64,000 nt of DNA from Streptomyces sp. CGMCC 4.7035 (lineage in GTDB: Bacteria; Actinomycetota; Actinomycetes; Streptomycetales; Streptomycetaceae), in assembly GCF_031583065.1 (NCBI RefSeq), contig NZ_CP134053.1, forward strand, positions 6,489,001 to 6,553,000, read 5' to 3'. The notes beneath the pieces are model-generated. The model worked only from the letters and a program-made list of their open reading frames with translations, ran no database searches and was not told where the DNA came from. How positions within the stretch are numbered: the stretch's first letter is position 1; each line of letters begins with the position of its first letter. Both the position numbers and the translations under genes were made by a program. Positions 51,660-61,392 of this stretch are shown piece after piece.

Positions 51660-52577
51660 CTATGCCGCCACCCGCTCCCTCTCCAACGCGATGGCTTGCA
51701 GTTCCTCAAGGCGCATGCGGGACTCCTGATCGGCGGGCGCATAAGTGACCATCCGCGGCCCGTTGTGCGGCCCGAGCCACAGATCCGTATGGTCCAGCGT
51801 CAGCAACCCCACGTACGCGTTGCGGAACTGCTTCCGCTTGCTGCGGAAGCCGACCACCTCGTGCCGCTCCCACGCCTCGCGGAACTCGGCGGACTCCGTC
51901 ATCAGCCGCTTGAGCAGCATCTTCCAGGCGGGCTCACCGAGATGGTCGGCCATGTTGGCGCGGAACTTGGCCGCCATGAGCCGCATGGTCGCCTGGTGCT
52001 CGACGATCGCCGCCCGCCAGTCGGGGTTCGTGTAGCACAGCAGCATGCAGTTGCGGTCCACCGGCGGGATGGCGTCCAGGTCGCACATCAGCAGCCCGTA
52101 CGTGCGGTTGTAGGCGAGGATGTCGTACCGGCTGTTGGAAATGCAGGCCGGCAGCGGCTCCAGCTGCTTCAGCAGGATCCGCTGGGCGTCGGTGACCGAC
52201 GGGCAGTGCGAGCCGGGCGCGGGGTCGACGGCGCCGGCGAGGTTGAACAGATGCGCCCGCTCGGTGACATCCAGCAGCAGCGTGCGGGCGAGGGCGTCGA
52301 GGACCTGGACGGAGACCTGGATGTCCCGGGCCTGTTCGAGCCAGGTGTACCAGGTGACGCCAACCGCGGAGAGCTGCGCGACCTCCTCGCGGCGCAGCCC
52401 CGGGGTGCGTCGGCGCCGGCCACGGGGCAGTCCGACCTGCTCGGGGGTGATGTGCTCGCGCCGGTGCCGCAGGAACGCGGCCAGCTCGTGCCGCCGGATG
52501 TCGGACTCGCGCGTCTCGGGTGTCCGCGGCTCCCGGGGCTCCCGAACCGCTGCCGTCTCCCGCACCATGGTCGCCAT
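51660..52577 (-). CDS. XRE-type regulator with MmyB-like ligand domain
   Basis: 305 residues. Helix-turn-helix domain (LAAFLRHRREHITPEQVGLP and RRTPGLRREEVAQLSAVGVT WYTWLEQ pattern), then the MmyB-like PAS-type domain (ILAYNRTYGLLM, NCMLLCYTNPDWRA, RFLxAxYR-like MAAKFRANMADHLGEPAWK). This family binds fatty-acid-like ligands and usually controls a divergent gene. Here that gene is an MFS exporter 101 nt away, so it is the likely target. Confidence 0.92.
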   Translation of the reverse strand: MATMVRETAAVREPREPRTPETRESDIRRHELAAFLRHRREHITPEQVGLPRGRRRRTPGLRREEVAQLSAVGVTWYTWLEQARDIQVSVQVLDALARTLLLDVTERAHLFNLAGAVDPAPGSHCPSVTDAQRILLKQLEPLPACISNSRYDILAYNRTYGLLMCDLDAIPPVDRNCMLLCYTNPDWRAAIVEHQATMRLMAAKFRANMADHLGEPAWKMLLKRLMTESAEFREAWERHEVVGFRSKRKQFRNAYVGLLTLDHTDLWLGPHNGPRMVTYAPADQESRMRLEELQAIALERERVAA

Positions 52578-52612
52578 GCCTCCAGCCTGCCGCCCGCCGG
52601 ACCCTGTTTCCA

Positions 52613-52661
52613 GGTAGTGCTTCTACCAGGATAAAGAGACTCTGGTACCACTCTGAGAGTC
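52613..52661. promoter_or_regulatory. Dyads in the MmyB-type regulator / exporter divergent region
   Basis: GGTAG-N5-CTACC (52613-52627), TGGTACCA (about 52644-52651) and ACTCT-G-AGAGT (about 52650-52660) crowd the 100-bp divergent region; the first and second share GGTAC/GGTAG half-sites. They are good candidates for regulator binding. Confidence 0.45.
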
Positions 52662-52678
52662 GGCGCAGTCTCGATGAC

Positions 52679-54106
52679 GTGACCGAGACTCTCATTTCCC
52701 GTACCGTCCGCTCCCCGGTGCAGACACCCCGGCTGGGCGGGCTCGGACTGTTCACGGTGCTGCTGGCCGCGGCGCTGCCCCTCATCGACTTCTTCATCGT
52801 CAACGTCGCCCTTCCGACCATCGGCAAGGACCTGCACGCGAGCGAGGCCGTCCTCGAACTCGTCGTCGCCGGGTACGGGCTGTCGTACGCCGTCCTGCTC
52901 GTCCTCGGCGGCCGTCTCGGCGACCTCTTCGGGCGGCGTGAGTTCTTCCTCGGCGGGATGGCGGCCTTCGGGGTGACCTCGCTGGCCTGCGGGCTCGCCC
53001 CGAACGCCTGGACGCTGGTCGCGGCGCGCGTCGCGCAGGGCGCGGCGGCGGCGGCGATGCTGCCGCAGGTGCTCGCCACGATCCAGGCGGCGACCAGCGG
53101 GCAGCGCCGCGCCAAGGCGATGAGCCTGTACGGCGCCACGGCCGGGCTCTCCATGGTCGCCGGACAGATCCTCGGCGGCGTGCTCGTGGCCGCGGACATC
53201 TGGGGCACCGGCTGGCGCTCGGTATTCCTCGTCAACGTCCCGGTCGTGGTGGCCGGCCTGGTGCTGGCCGCGCGTACGGTCCCGGAGACCCGCTCGCAGC
53301 ACCCGGAGCCGGTGGACGGCCCCGGCACCGTCCTGCTCGCCGCGTCGCTGCTGACCCTGCTCGCGCCGCTCACCGAGGGCCGGGCGGCAGGCTGGCCGCT
53401 GTGGACTTGGCTGACGCTGGCCGCCTTCCCGTTCGCGGCGTGGGCGTTCTACGCGGTGGAGCGCCGGGCGGACCGGCGGGGCCGTACGCCGTTGGTGCCG
53501 CCGAGCCTGTTCGCGCTGGCGTCGCTGCGCCGCGGGCTGGTCATGATCGTCCCGTTCTCGGTCGGCTTCAGCGGGTTCATGTTCGTGATCGCGGTGGCGA
53601 TGCAGCGCGGCGCCGGGCTCGGTCCGGTCCCGGCGGGTCTCGCGCTGACGCCCATGGCGGTGGCGTTCTTCGTCGTGTCGCTGTGCGGGCCGCGGCTGGT
53701 CGCCCGGTTCGGCACCCGGGTGGTGACCGCCGGCGGGCTGATCCAGGCGGTCGGCGTGGCGCTGATGGCGGTCGCCGCCTGGCGCTCCTGGCCGCATCTG
53801 GGCGTGCTGGAGCTGCTGCCGGGCGCGGCGGTGGCCGGCGCCGGCCAGGCGCTCCAGCTCCCGATCGTCCTCAGGCTCGTCCTCTCCGAGGTGCCGCCGG
53901 CCCGGGCGGGCGTCGGCAGCGGAGTCATGATCACCACCCAGCAGTCGGCGCTCGCACTGGGCGTGGCGACGCTCGGCTCCCTCTTCCTGGCCCTGGTGCC
54001 CGGCATGGGCATGCGGGACGCGCTGGTGACCACGCTCCTGGTCCAGCTGGCCGGGATCGCCCTGACGGTCGCCCTGAGCCTGCGTCTGCCGCGCACGATC
54101 GGCTGA
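52679..54106 (+). CDS. MFS exporter, DHA2 type, divergent from MmyB-type regulator
   Basis: 475 residues, about 14 membrane helices; LLAAALPLIDFFIVNVALPT start, motif A GGRLGDLFGRREFFLGG and motif C-like SMVAGQILGGVLV. GTG 52679 is the most likely start because the membrane part begins soon after; the frame runs open about 53 codons further upstream through the regulator's divergent region. No ribosome-binding site is seen, so the transcript may be leaderless. Substrate unknown; control by the MmyB-type regulator is likely. Confidence 0.87.
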   Translation: MTETLISRTVRSPVQTPRLGGLGLFTVLLAAALPLIDFFIVNVALPTIGKDLHASEAVLELVVAGYGLSYAVLLVLGGRLGDLFGRREFFLGGMAAFGVTSLACGLAPNAWTLVAARVAQGAAAAAMLPQVLATIQAATSGQRRAKAMSLYGATAGLSMVAGQILGGVLVAADIWGTGWRSVFLVNVPVVVAGLVLAARTVPETRSQHPEPVDGPGTVLLAASLLTLLAPLTEGRAAGWPLWTWLTLAAFPFAAWAFYAVERRADRRGRTPLVPPSLFALASLRRGLVMIVPFSVGFSGFMFVIAVAMQRGAGLGPVPAGLALTPMAVAFFVVSLCGPRLVARFGTRVVTAGGLIQAVGVALMAVAAWRSWPHLGVLELLPGAAVAGAGQALQLPIVLRLVLSEVPPARAGVGSGVMITTQQSALALGVATLGSLFLALVPGMGMRDALVTTLLVQLAGIALTVALSLRLPRTIG

Positions 54107-54269
54107 CCATGATCGGCTGACCCGCGCGCGCTCGGGCGCCTCGGCGAAGGCCGGGGCGCCCGGTGTGTCAACTCGCCGCCCAAGTGCCCCCGTTGATCTT
54201 CCCGTTGCTGCACACTCCTTGCTGCACCTTCCTTGCTGCACAAGCGGACAGGTACGGCCTGGAGGCGTC

Positions 54270-54476
54270 ATGCTGCAGATCAACACGAGCAAGGTCAGCC
54301 GCTGGGACCAGCACGGGCGCGAGCACGTCGTGCGGGTACAGCGGGCCGGAATGCAGCGCACGATCAGCTGCGACACGTGCGGCTGGCGCAAGAACGCGCA
54401 GTTCCTGCCGTGGCTGAAGGCGGAGGAGCACCTCACGGAGGCGCACCAGGCGACGGTGAACCCGACGGACGGCTGA
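54270..54476 (+). CDS. Small conserved protein with Cys/His cluster
   Basis: 68 residues (MLQINTSKVSRWDQHGREHV...). Contains ISCDTCGWRKNAQF and HLTEAH, a possible C2H2-like zinc site (C-x2-C ... H-x4-H). GGAGG stands 5 nt upstream of ATG 54270, supporting the start. Function unknown; a nucleic-acid or protein-binding zinc knuckle is possible. Confidence 0.72.
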   Translation: MLQINTSKVSRWDQHGREHVVRVQRAGMQRTISCDTCGWRKNAQFLPWLKAEEHLTEAHQATVNPTDG

Positions 54477-54493
54477 CCAGGCGGCCGGATCGG

Positions 54494-54556
54494 CGGGTTC
54501 AAGCAGCCGACGATACACGGGTTTCAAGCAGCCGATGCACGGGTTCAAGCAGCCGA
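54494..54556 (+). repeat. Three direct repeats before the VOC gene
   Basis: The word GGTTCAAGCAGCCGA (GGTTTCAAGCAGCCGA in the middle copy) occurs three times with 22-24 nt between starts, then CCGATATAAC, whose TATAAC resembles a -10 box. The array lies just before the gene at 54570, a typical place for activator or repressor binding on the same DNA face. Confidence 0.65.
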
Positions 54557-54569
54557 TATAACTGGTCAC

Positions 54570-55028
54570 ATGGCAGCAGCACTGGACTGGAAGCTGGTCG
54601 TCGACACGCGTGACGCCCCCGCCCTCGCGGACTTCTGGGCGGCGGCACTGGAGTACGAGGTGGAGGACAACAGCGCGCTGATCAACCGTCTGCTGGAGGC
54701 GGGCCAACTGCCGGCGGCGGCCGTCGCCGAGCACAACGGCACCCGGGTCTTCCGGGGCTTCGCCGCGATCCGGCACCCCGACGACCCCTACGACAAGGAG
54801 ACGGGCATCGGCCGGGGCCGTCGCATCCTCTTCCAGGACGTCCCCGAGCCGAAGAGCACGAAGAACCGGCTGCACATCGACGTCCACGCCGGCCCGGACA
54901 GCCGCGACGCCACGGTCGCACGGCTGGAGGCTCTGGGTGCGACGCGCGTCGAAGAGGTGGACAAGGGCCCGGCCGGTCACTGGTGGGTCATGCGCGACCC
55001 CGAGGGCAACGAGTTCTGCGCGGCCTAG
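54570..55028 (+). CDS. VOC family (glyoxalase-like) protein
   Basis: 152 residues, single VOC-like unit: WKLVVDTRDAPALADFWAAA at the start and HWWVMRDPEGNEFCAA at the end, with NRLHIDVHAG in the middle supplying candidate metal-binding His. Typical for a large group of streptomycete small-molecule-binding proteins without known substrate. There is no clear ribosome-binding site. Confidence 0.85.
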   Translation: MAAALDWKLVVDTRDAPALADFWAAALEYEVEDNSALINRLLEAGQLPAAAVAEHNGTRVFRGFAAIRHPDDPYDKETGIGRGRRILFQDVPEPKSTKNRLHIDVHAGPDSRDATVARLEALGATRVEEVDKGPAGHWWVMRDPEGNEFCAA

Positions 55029-55158
55029 GAGGTCGCGGCCATCACCGGCCATCCCCCTGGCAGGCCGTGAGACACCTGACAGTCGAAAAGGTTGTGCGCC
55101 CCTCCATTGCGCCTTCATCCCACTTCCGTACCGCTTCATACACCGAACGTAAATGTAA

Positions 55159-55231
55159 TTGACACGCAAAGAACACCTACGGGGATGATGAGGCATCAGT
55201 GGATCTTGAGGGCCGGGCACCACCGGCCCTC
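55159..55231 (+). promoter_or_regulatory. Possible promoter and leader hairpin of the FG-GAP gene
   Basis: A good -35 (TTGACA, starting near 55159) is followed 19 nt on by GATGAT as a weak -10. A perfect hairpin GAGGGCCGG-GCACCA-CCGGCCCTC (55208-55231) stands in the leader 32 nt before the start codon. Confidence 0.4.
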
Positions 55232-55263
55232 GATCCGTTCACCATGACAATCTGGAGACTCAC

Positions 55264-56199
55264 GTGGCCAAAAGCTCCGGCTCGAACGTGCGTCAGACGC
55301 TGGCGCGCGTCACGGCTGCGGCACTCACCGCCGCCCTCGCGGCAACCGGGACGAGCGCCTTCGCCGCCGACGGCACCGGGCCCGCCTACACCCCCCTGAC
55401 CGCTCAGGGCAAGGTGTCCAAGGCCGAGAAGTTCACCGCCTCCGCCGGCACGGCCGCCGCCGAGGACGCTCAGGTCAACCCGCTGTACGGGGTGGACAAC
55501 AACGGCGACATGTGGGGCTACGGCCTCACCGGCACGGGTGGCCTGACGGCCCGTGAGAAGGCCGGCTACGGGTGGAACTACGCCCGCTTCATCACGCAGG
55601 CCGACAACGACAACGACGGCGCCGCCGACGGCATCTGGCACGTCACCGACGGCAACCTGTACAGCTGGCTGGACTCGGCCGCCGATGACGTCAAGGTCGG
55701 CAGCGGCTGGAACATCTACAACCGTCTGTTCTCGGCCGGCAGCCTCGGTGGCGCCGCCGCGGACGACCTTCTCGCGCGTGACGCCGACGGCGTGCTGTGG
55801 CTGTACCTCGGCTACGGCAACGGCAAGGTGACCAGCCGCTACAAGGTCGGCAGCGGCTGGAACGCCTACACGCAGCTCGCCGGCAAGGGCGACCTGACCG
55901 GCGACGGCAAGGACGACATCGTCGCCAAGGACACCTCGGGCGTGCTGTGGCTCTACAAGGGCACCGGCAACTACAAGGCCCCGTTCCAGTCCCGCACCCG
56001 GATCGGCGGCGGCTGGAACATCTACAACAACCTCGTCTCCGTCGGTGACATCGACGTCGACGGGATCACGGACCTCATCGCCCGTGACAAGGACGGCGCG
56101 CTGTGGCTGTACAAGGGCACCGGCAACGCCGCCGCCCCGTTCCAGCCCCGCGTGAAGATAGGCAGCAGCGGCTGGAACACCTACCGCCTGATGTTCTGA
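55264..56199 (+). CDS. Secreted FG-GAP/VCBS-like beta-propeller protein
   Basis: 311 residues: signal peptide (to about SAFAAD) and four to five propeller-like repeats of about 45 residues, each with a calcium-loop style DxDGxxD/DGxGxDD (DNDNDGAADGIWHV; GDLTGDGKDDIVAKDTSGVL; GDIDVDGITDLIARDKDGAL) and the phrase VGSGWNIYNRL. Probably extracellular and calcium-binding; possibly carbohydrate-binding. GGAG stands 8 nt before GTG 55264. It is a small member of a group abundant in Streptomyces. Function unknown. Confidence 0.87.
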   Translation: MAKSSGSNVRQTLARVTAAALTAALAATGTSAFAADGTGPAYTPLTAQGKVSKAEKFTASAGTAAAEDAQVNPLYGVDNNGDMWGYGLTGTGGLTAREKAGYGWNYARFITQADNDNDGAADGIWHVTDGNLYSWLDSAADDVKVGSGWNIYNRLFSAGSLGGAAADDLLARDADGVLWLYLGYGNGKVTSRYKVGSGWNAYTQLAGKGDLTGDGKDDIVAKDTSGVLWLYKGTGNYKAPFQSRTRIGGGWNIYNNLVSVGDIDVDGITDLIARDKDGALWLYKGTGNAAAPFQPRVKIGSSGWNTYRLMF

Positions 56200-56234
56200 C
56201 ACCCGGGCGTCTCCGACACCCGGAGCACACCGGA

Positions 56235-56274
56235 ACGGGCCGCTCCCCTTCAGTAGGGGGGCGGCCCGCTCCCG
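56235..56274 (+). terminator. Terminator after the FG-GAP gene
   Basis: CGGGCCGCTCCCC pairs with GGGGGGCGGCCCG (one G-T pair) around TTCAGTA, 40 nt beyond the stop. Confidence 0.75.
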
Positions 56275-56336
56275 TTCGGTCTCGTGATCGCCAGCCTGGG
56301 TCACGGAGGTTGATCAGCGGCCCACACCAACACCAC

Positions 56337-56378
56337 GGCCCTTGACACGGGTCCGAAGCGGCTCCCGTGTCAAGGGCC
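56337..56378 (-). terminator. Terminator after glyS
   Basis: GGCCCTTGACACGGG (56337-56351) and CCCGTGTCAAGGGCC (56364-56378) form a perfect 15-bp stem with a 12-nt loop, 16 nt from the glyS stop. Confidence 0.82.
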
Positions 56379-56393
56379 CATGGGCAGGCGTTC

Positions 56394-57776
<1,383 letters not shown>

Positions 57777-57814
57777 GGTGCTCTCTTCATTACGACGACG
57801 GGCGACGAAGCGAC

Positions 57815-57849
57815 TGCTTCAGAGCATTGCTTCAGAGCGAATGCTTCAG
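57815..57849 (-). repeat. Three TGCTTCAG repeats in the glyS leader
   Basis: TGCTTCAGAGC (57815 and 57828) and TGCTTCAG (57842) recur every 13-14 nt; on the transcribed strand they read CTGAAGCA. They lie between a weak possible promoter (-10 at 57853-57848) and the glyS start. Confidence 0.6.
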
Positions 57850-57937
57850 GTTACCGGCGGGGCCTCCCCTTCAATCAAATCGGTATGGCACCCGGCTCGC
57901 ACGCCCGGATCCACCGAGTCCCTGCGAGGAGGGCTTG

Positions 57938-57975
57938 TTGACAACGGTTTCCATGTTTGTTGAAAATGACTGTCA
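57938..57975 (+). promoter_or_regulatory. znuA promoter with two Zur-box-like sites, leaderless start
   Basis: TTGACA (57938-57943), 18 nt, GAAAAT (57962-57967) place transcription start at about 57974-57975, the ATG itself. Two 15-mers, 57939-57953 and 57961-57975, each fit the streptomycete Zur 7-1-7 dyad (TGaaAatgatTttCA) in most conserved positions, with ends TG...CA. Zur with zinc would block both -35 and -10. Confidence 0.65.
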
Positions 57976-58934
57976 TGAACGTACGACGACGCCTCATACC
58001 CGGGGCCGCCCTGGCGGGGATCACCTCCCTGACCCTCGCGGCGACCTCCGCCTGCTCCTCCGCCGGCGCCACGGCCGGCAACACCGCCAAATTCGACGTC
58101 GTCGCGTCCTTCTACCCGATGGCCTTCCTCGCCGAGCAGATCGGCGGGAAGTACGTCCATGTCACCAGTCTTACCGAGCCCGGCCAGGAGCCGCACGACC
58201 TGGAGATCAGCGCCCGCCAGACCGCGCAGCTCCAGGAGTCCGACGCGGTGCTCTATCTCAAGAACCTCCAGCCCTCCGTCGACGACGCGGTGGCCCAGTC
58301 CGAGATCAAGACGAAGATCGACGCCGCCTCCCTGACCGCCCTGGAGGAGCACGGCAACGAGGTCGGCGGGCACGCGGCCGAGCACGACGACCACGAGGGG
58401 GAAGAGGAGTCCGGCAAGGACCCCCACATCTGGCTCGACCCGGTCAAGTACGCCGAGGTCGCCCAGGGCGTCGGCAAGGCCTTCGAGAAGGCGGACCCCG
58501 ACCACGCCGACGCGTACAGGAAGAACACCGCGGCGCTGGTCGCGAAGCTCGACGCCCTCAACACACAGTTCGCGGAAGGCCTCAAGAACACCAAGAGCAA
58601 GGTCTTCATCACCACACACGCAGCCTTCGGCTACCTCGCCGAGCGCTACGGCCTCACCGAGGAGGCCATCAACGGCCTGGACCCCGAGTCCGAGCCCAGC
58701 GCCGCCCGGGTCAAGGATCTGGAGAAGATGGCGCGGGCCGACGGGGTCTCCACGGTCTTCTACGAGACGCTCGTCAGCGACAAGACCGCGAAGACCGTCG
58801 CCAAGGACGCGAACCTGAAGACGGACGTCCTGGACCCGATCGAGGGCATCACCGCCAAGTCGCGGGGCGACGACTACTTCCAGGTCATGGAGTCCAACCT
58901 CAAGGCCCTGCGGACCGCGCTGGGGACCAAGTGA
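57975..58934 (+). CDS. znuA: Zinc ABC transporter substrate-binding lipoprotein
   Basis: 319 residues from ATG 57975; earlier in-frame ATGs at 57957 and 57966 overlap the -10 region. Lipoprotein signal ending ATSAC, then a cluster-9 metal-binding protein: VVASFYPMAFLAEQIGGKYV, metal ligands in PHDLEISARQ, HIWLDPVKYAEVA and THAAFGYLAERYGL, and the His/Asp/Glu-rich flexible loop (GHAAEHDDHEGEEESGKD) typical of zinc binders. It captures zinc outside the membrane for ZnuB/ZnuC. First gene of znuACB; Zur boxes overlap its promoter. Confidence 0.94.
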   Translation: MNVRRRLIPGAALAGITSLTLAATSACSSAGATAGNTAKFDVVASFYPMAFLAEQIGGKYVHVTSLTEPGQEPHDLEISARQTAQLQESDAVLYLKNLQPSVDDAVAQSEIKTKIDAASLTALEEHGNEVGGHAAEHDDHEGEEESGKDPHIWLDPVKYAEVAQGVGKAFEKADPDHADAYRKNTAALVAKLDALNTQFAEGLKNTKSKVFITTHAAFGYLAERYGLTEEAINGLDPESEPSAARVKDLEKMARADGVSTVFYETLVSDKTAKTVAKDANLKTDVLDPIEGITAKSRGDDYFQVMESNLKALRTALGTK

Positions 58935-58951
58935 TCGTTACGGAGGACGCC

Positions 58952-59746
58952 ATGGACACCACGGACGCCATGGACACCATGGGCGAGCCCGTCATATCCC
59001 TGCGCGGTGTACGCGCCGACCTGGGCTCGCGCCCCGTCCTGCGCGGCATCGACCTCACCGTGCACCGTGGTGAGGTCGTCGCGCTGCTCGGCGCGAACGG
59101 CTCGGGCAAGTCGACCGCCGTGCGCAGCGTCATCGGCCAGGTGCCCGTCACCGCCGGCGAGATCGAGCTGTTCGGCACCCCGCGCCGCCGCTTCCGCGAC
59201 TGGCGGCGCGTCGGATACGTGCCCCAGCGCACGACGGCCGCGGGCGGCGTGCCCGCCACGGTGACCGAGGTCGTCTCCTCCGGCCGGATCTCCCGCGCCC
59301 GCTTCGGCGTCCTGCGCAAGGCCGACCACGAGGCCGTACGACGGGCCCTGGACCTCGTCGGCATGGCGGACCGGGCGAAGGACTCCGTCGACGCGCTCTC
59401 CGGCGGCCAGCACCAGCGTGTGCTGATCGCCCGCGCGCTCGCCTCCGAGCCCGAACTGCTGATCATGGACGAGCCGATGGCGGGCGTCGACCTGGCGAGC
59501 CAGGAGGTGCTCGCACAGACCCTCAAGGGCCAGGTGGCGTCGGGTGCGACCGTGCTGCTGGTGCTGCACGAACTGGGCCCCCTGGAGCCGCTGATCGACC
59601 GGGCGGTCGTCCTGCGCGACGGCTGCGTCCTGCACGACGGCCCGCCCCCGAAGGCCGTGGGCCAGCACGCCCTGCCCGGCCACGACCATGTACACCCGCA
59701 CGCGCCGGCGGGCACCGATCCGATCCGTACGGGACTGCTGAGCTGA
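58952..59746 (+). CDS. znuC: Zinc ABC transporter ATPase
   Basis: 264 residues. Walker A LLGANGSGKSTAVRSVIG, Q-loop VGYVPQRTT, signature DALSGGQHQRVLIARALASE, Walker B PELLIMDEPMAGVD and H-loop VLLVLHELG. A His-rich tail (GQHALPGHDHVHPHAPAG) may bind zinc. I chose ATG 58952, 5 nt after GGAGG; GTG 58931 overlapping the znuA stop is an alternative. The first residues repeat MDTTDAMDTM from a small DNA duplication. Confidence 0.94.
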   Translation: MDTTDAMDTMGEPVISLRGVRADLGSRPVLRGIDLTVHRGEVVALLGANGSGKSTAVRSVIGQVPVTAGEIELFGTPRRRFRDWRRVGYVPQRTTAAGGVPATVTEVVSSGRISRARFGVLRKADHEAVRRALDLVGMADRAKDSVDALSGGQHQRVLIARALASEPELLIMDEPMAGVDLASQEVLAQTLKGQVASGATVLLVLHELGPLEPLIDRAVVLRDGCVLHDGPPPKAVGQHALPGHDHVHPHAPAGTDPIRTGLLS

Positions 59747-60648
59747 TGGAAATCCTCGACTACGCCTTCATGCAGCGGGCCCTGCTCGCCGCCCTCCTGG
59801 TCGGCATCACGGCGCCCGCCGTCGGCATCTACCTCGTACAGCGCCGCCAGGCCCTGCTGGGCGACGGTATCGGCCATATCGCGATGACGGGCGTCGGCCT
59901 GGGCTTTCTGCTGTCCACATCGCCGGTGTGGATGGCGGTGGCGGTCTCCGTCCTCGGCACGGTGCTGATGGAACTGATCCGTTGGTACGGGAAGACGCGC
60001 GGCGACATCGCGCTGGCCATGCTCTTCTACGGCGGCATGGCCGCGGGCGTGATGTTCACCAACCTCGCGCCGGGCGGCTCCACCGCGAACCTGTTGTCGT
60101 ACCTGTTCGGCTCTCTGTCGACGGTGAGCGAATCGGACCTGACCGCCATCTGCCTGCTCGCGGGCTTCGTGCTGCTCGTCACCCTCGGACTGCGCCGCCA
60201 GCTCTTCGCGGTCAGCCAGGATGAGGAGTTCGCCCGGGTGACGGGCCTGCCGGTGCGCGCGCTGAACCTGCTGACGGCGGTCACGGCGGCGGTGACCGTG
60301 ACGGTCGCGATGCGTGTGGTCGGTCTGCTGCTGGTCTCCGCGCTGATGGTGGTCCCGGTGGCGGCGGCACAGCAGCTGGGCCGCAGCTTCGCCGCGACCT
60401 TCGCGATCGCGGTCGCCGTCGGCGTGACCACGGCCATCGGCGGCACGGTCACGTCGTACTACCAGGACGTGCCGCCCGGCGCGACGATCGTGCTGCTGAC
60501 GATCGCGGCGTTCATCGCGCTGACCGCATTGGCCTCTCCGCTGGCCCGGCGGCGCGCCCGTGCGGCCGCCGCCGCGCAGTCCTCCGGGGACCCGCTGGAG
60601 TGCGCCGTTCCGGCCACTCGGAGCGCGGCCGACGAGATCGGAGTCTGA
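59746..60648 (+). CDS. znuB: Zinc ABC transporter permease
   Basis: 300 residues, ABC-3 family with about eight helices (IGHIAMTGVGLGFLLSTSPV; VVGLLLVSALMVVPVAAAQQ). Its start overlaps the znuC stop (TGATG). Channel subunit of the zinc importer. The C-terminal 40 residues are hydrophilic. Confidence 0.94.
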   Translation: MEILDYAFMQRALLAALLVGITAPAVGIYLVQRRQALLGDGIGHIAMTGVGLGFLLSTSPVWMAVAVSVLGTVLMELIRWYGKTRGDIALAMLFYGGMAAGVMFTNLAPGGSTANLLSYLFGSLSTVSESDLTAICLLAGFVLLVTLGLRRQLFAVSQDEEFARVTGLPVRALNLLTAVTAAVTVTVAMRVVGLLLVSALMVVPVAAAQQLGRSFAATFAIAVAVGVTTAIGGTVTSYYQDVPPGATIVLLTIAAFIALTALASPLARRRARAAAAAQSSGDPLECAVPATRSAADEIGV

Positions 60649-60774
60649 CCGCGTACAGGCCGGGCTGGCAGAATGGCCCGGCAAGGCGCAGACGTGAGCC
60701 GTGAGAGAGCCGGAGGGGTCTCGACACCGGCTCAGAGCGCCCTGTAGGCGAACGAGCCCTCAAAGGAGACAACG

Positions 60775-61194
60775 GTGACGACCGCCGGCCCGCCCGTACG
60801 GGGACGATCCACCCGCCAGCGTGCCGCCGTGGCGGCGGCGCTCAACGAGGTCGACGAGTTCCGTAGCGCGCAGGAACTCCACGACATGCTCAAGCACAAG
60901 GGCGACTCGGTGGGCCTGACGACGGTCTACCGCACGCTTCAGTCCCTCGCCGACGCGGGCGAGGTCGACGTCCTGCGCACCTCCGACGGCGAGTCCGTGT
61001 ACCGCCGCTGCTCGACGGGCGAACACCACCACCACCTGGTCTGCCGCGTCTGCGGCAAGGCGGTCGAGGTCGAGGGCCCGGCGGTGGAGAAGTGGGCGGA
61101 GGCGATCGCCGCCGAGCACGGCTACGTCAACGTGGCGCACACGGTGGAGATCTTCGGCACGTGCGCGGACTGCGCGTCCGCCTCCGGCGGCTAG
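60775..61194 (+). CDS. zur: Zinc-responsive Fur-family repressor
   Basis: 139 residues. N-terminal winged helix (STRQRAAVAAALNEVDEFRS, VGLTTVYRTLQSLADAGEVD), dimerisation domain with regulatory metal ligands in STGEHHHHLVCRVCGKAVEV and structural-zinc cysteines in CRVC and CADC. The AGGAGA before GTG 60775 supports the start. Next to znuACB, it should repress them at high zinc through the boxes at 57939-57975. Confidence 0.94.
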   Translation: MTTAGPPVRGRSTRQRAAVAAALNEVDEFRSAQELHDMLKHKGDSVGLTTVYRTLQSLADAGEVDVLRTSDGESVYRRCSTGEHHHHLVCRVCGKAVEVEGPAVEKWAEAIAAEHGYVNVAHTVEIFGTCADCASASGG

Positions 61195-61206
61195 AACCAG
61201 CCCGTC

Positions 61207-61240
61207 TGGGGGTCCCCCCTGCTCGAAGAGCTTGGGGGAG
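61207..61240. repeat. Dispersed 34-nt repeat, copy 2
   Basis: Exact reverse complement of 29864-29897 in the MITE-like element; here it stands 13 nt after the zur stop and may serve as its terminator (GGGGGTCCCCC; CTCGAAGAGC). Confidence 0.85.
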
Positions 61241-61296
61241 TTTGAGGACGAGGCCGCCAAGCGCTCCGCGGATGTGCCGCACAGGGCCGTCGGATG

Positions 61297-61350
61297 GCTG
61301 CGAGCCCGTCGTGGCTCGTCGCGCGGTTCCCCGCGCCCCTTCAGGGCGCG
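61297..61350. repeat. Dispersed GC-hairpin repeat, copy A
   Basis: GTCGCGCGGTTCCCCGCGCC and a following hairpin match, in reverse complement, the unit at 51549-51602, and partly that at 46290-46370. Non-coding. Confidence 0.75.
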
Positions 61351-61392
61351 GCCGAACCGCAGCGGACTTCGCCAAGCCCGCCCGCTGAGCAA

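Noticed and set aside
54494..54556. GGTTCAAGC words as tRNA T-arms
   Set aside because: No acceptor stem, anticodon arm or CCA-side pairing could be placed around any copy.
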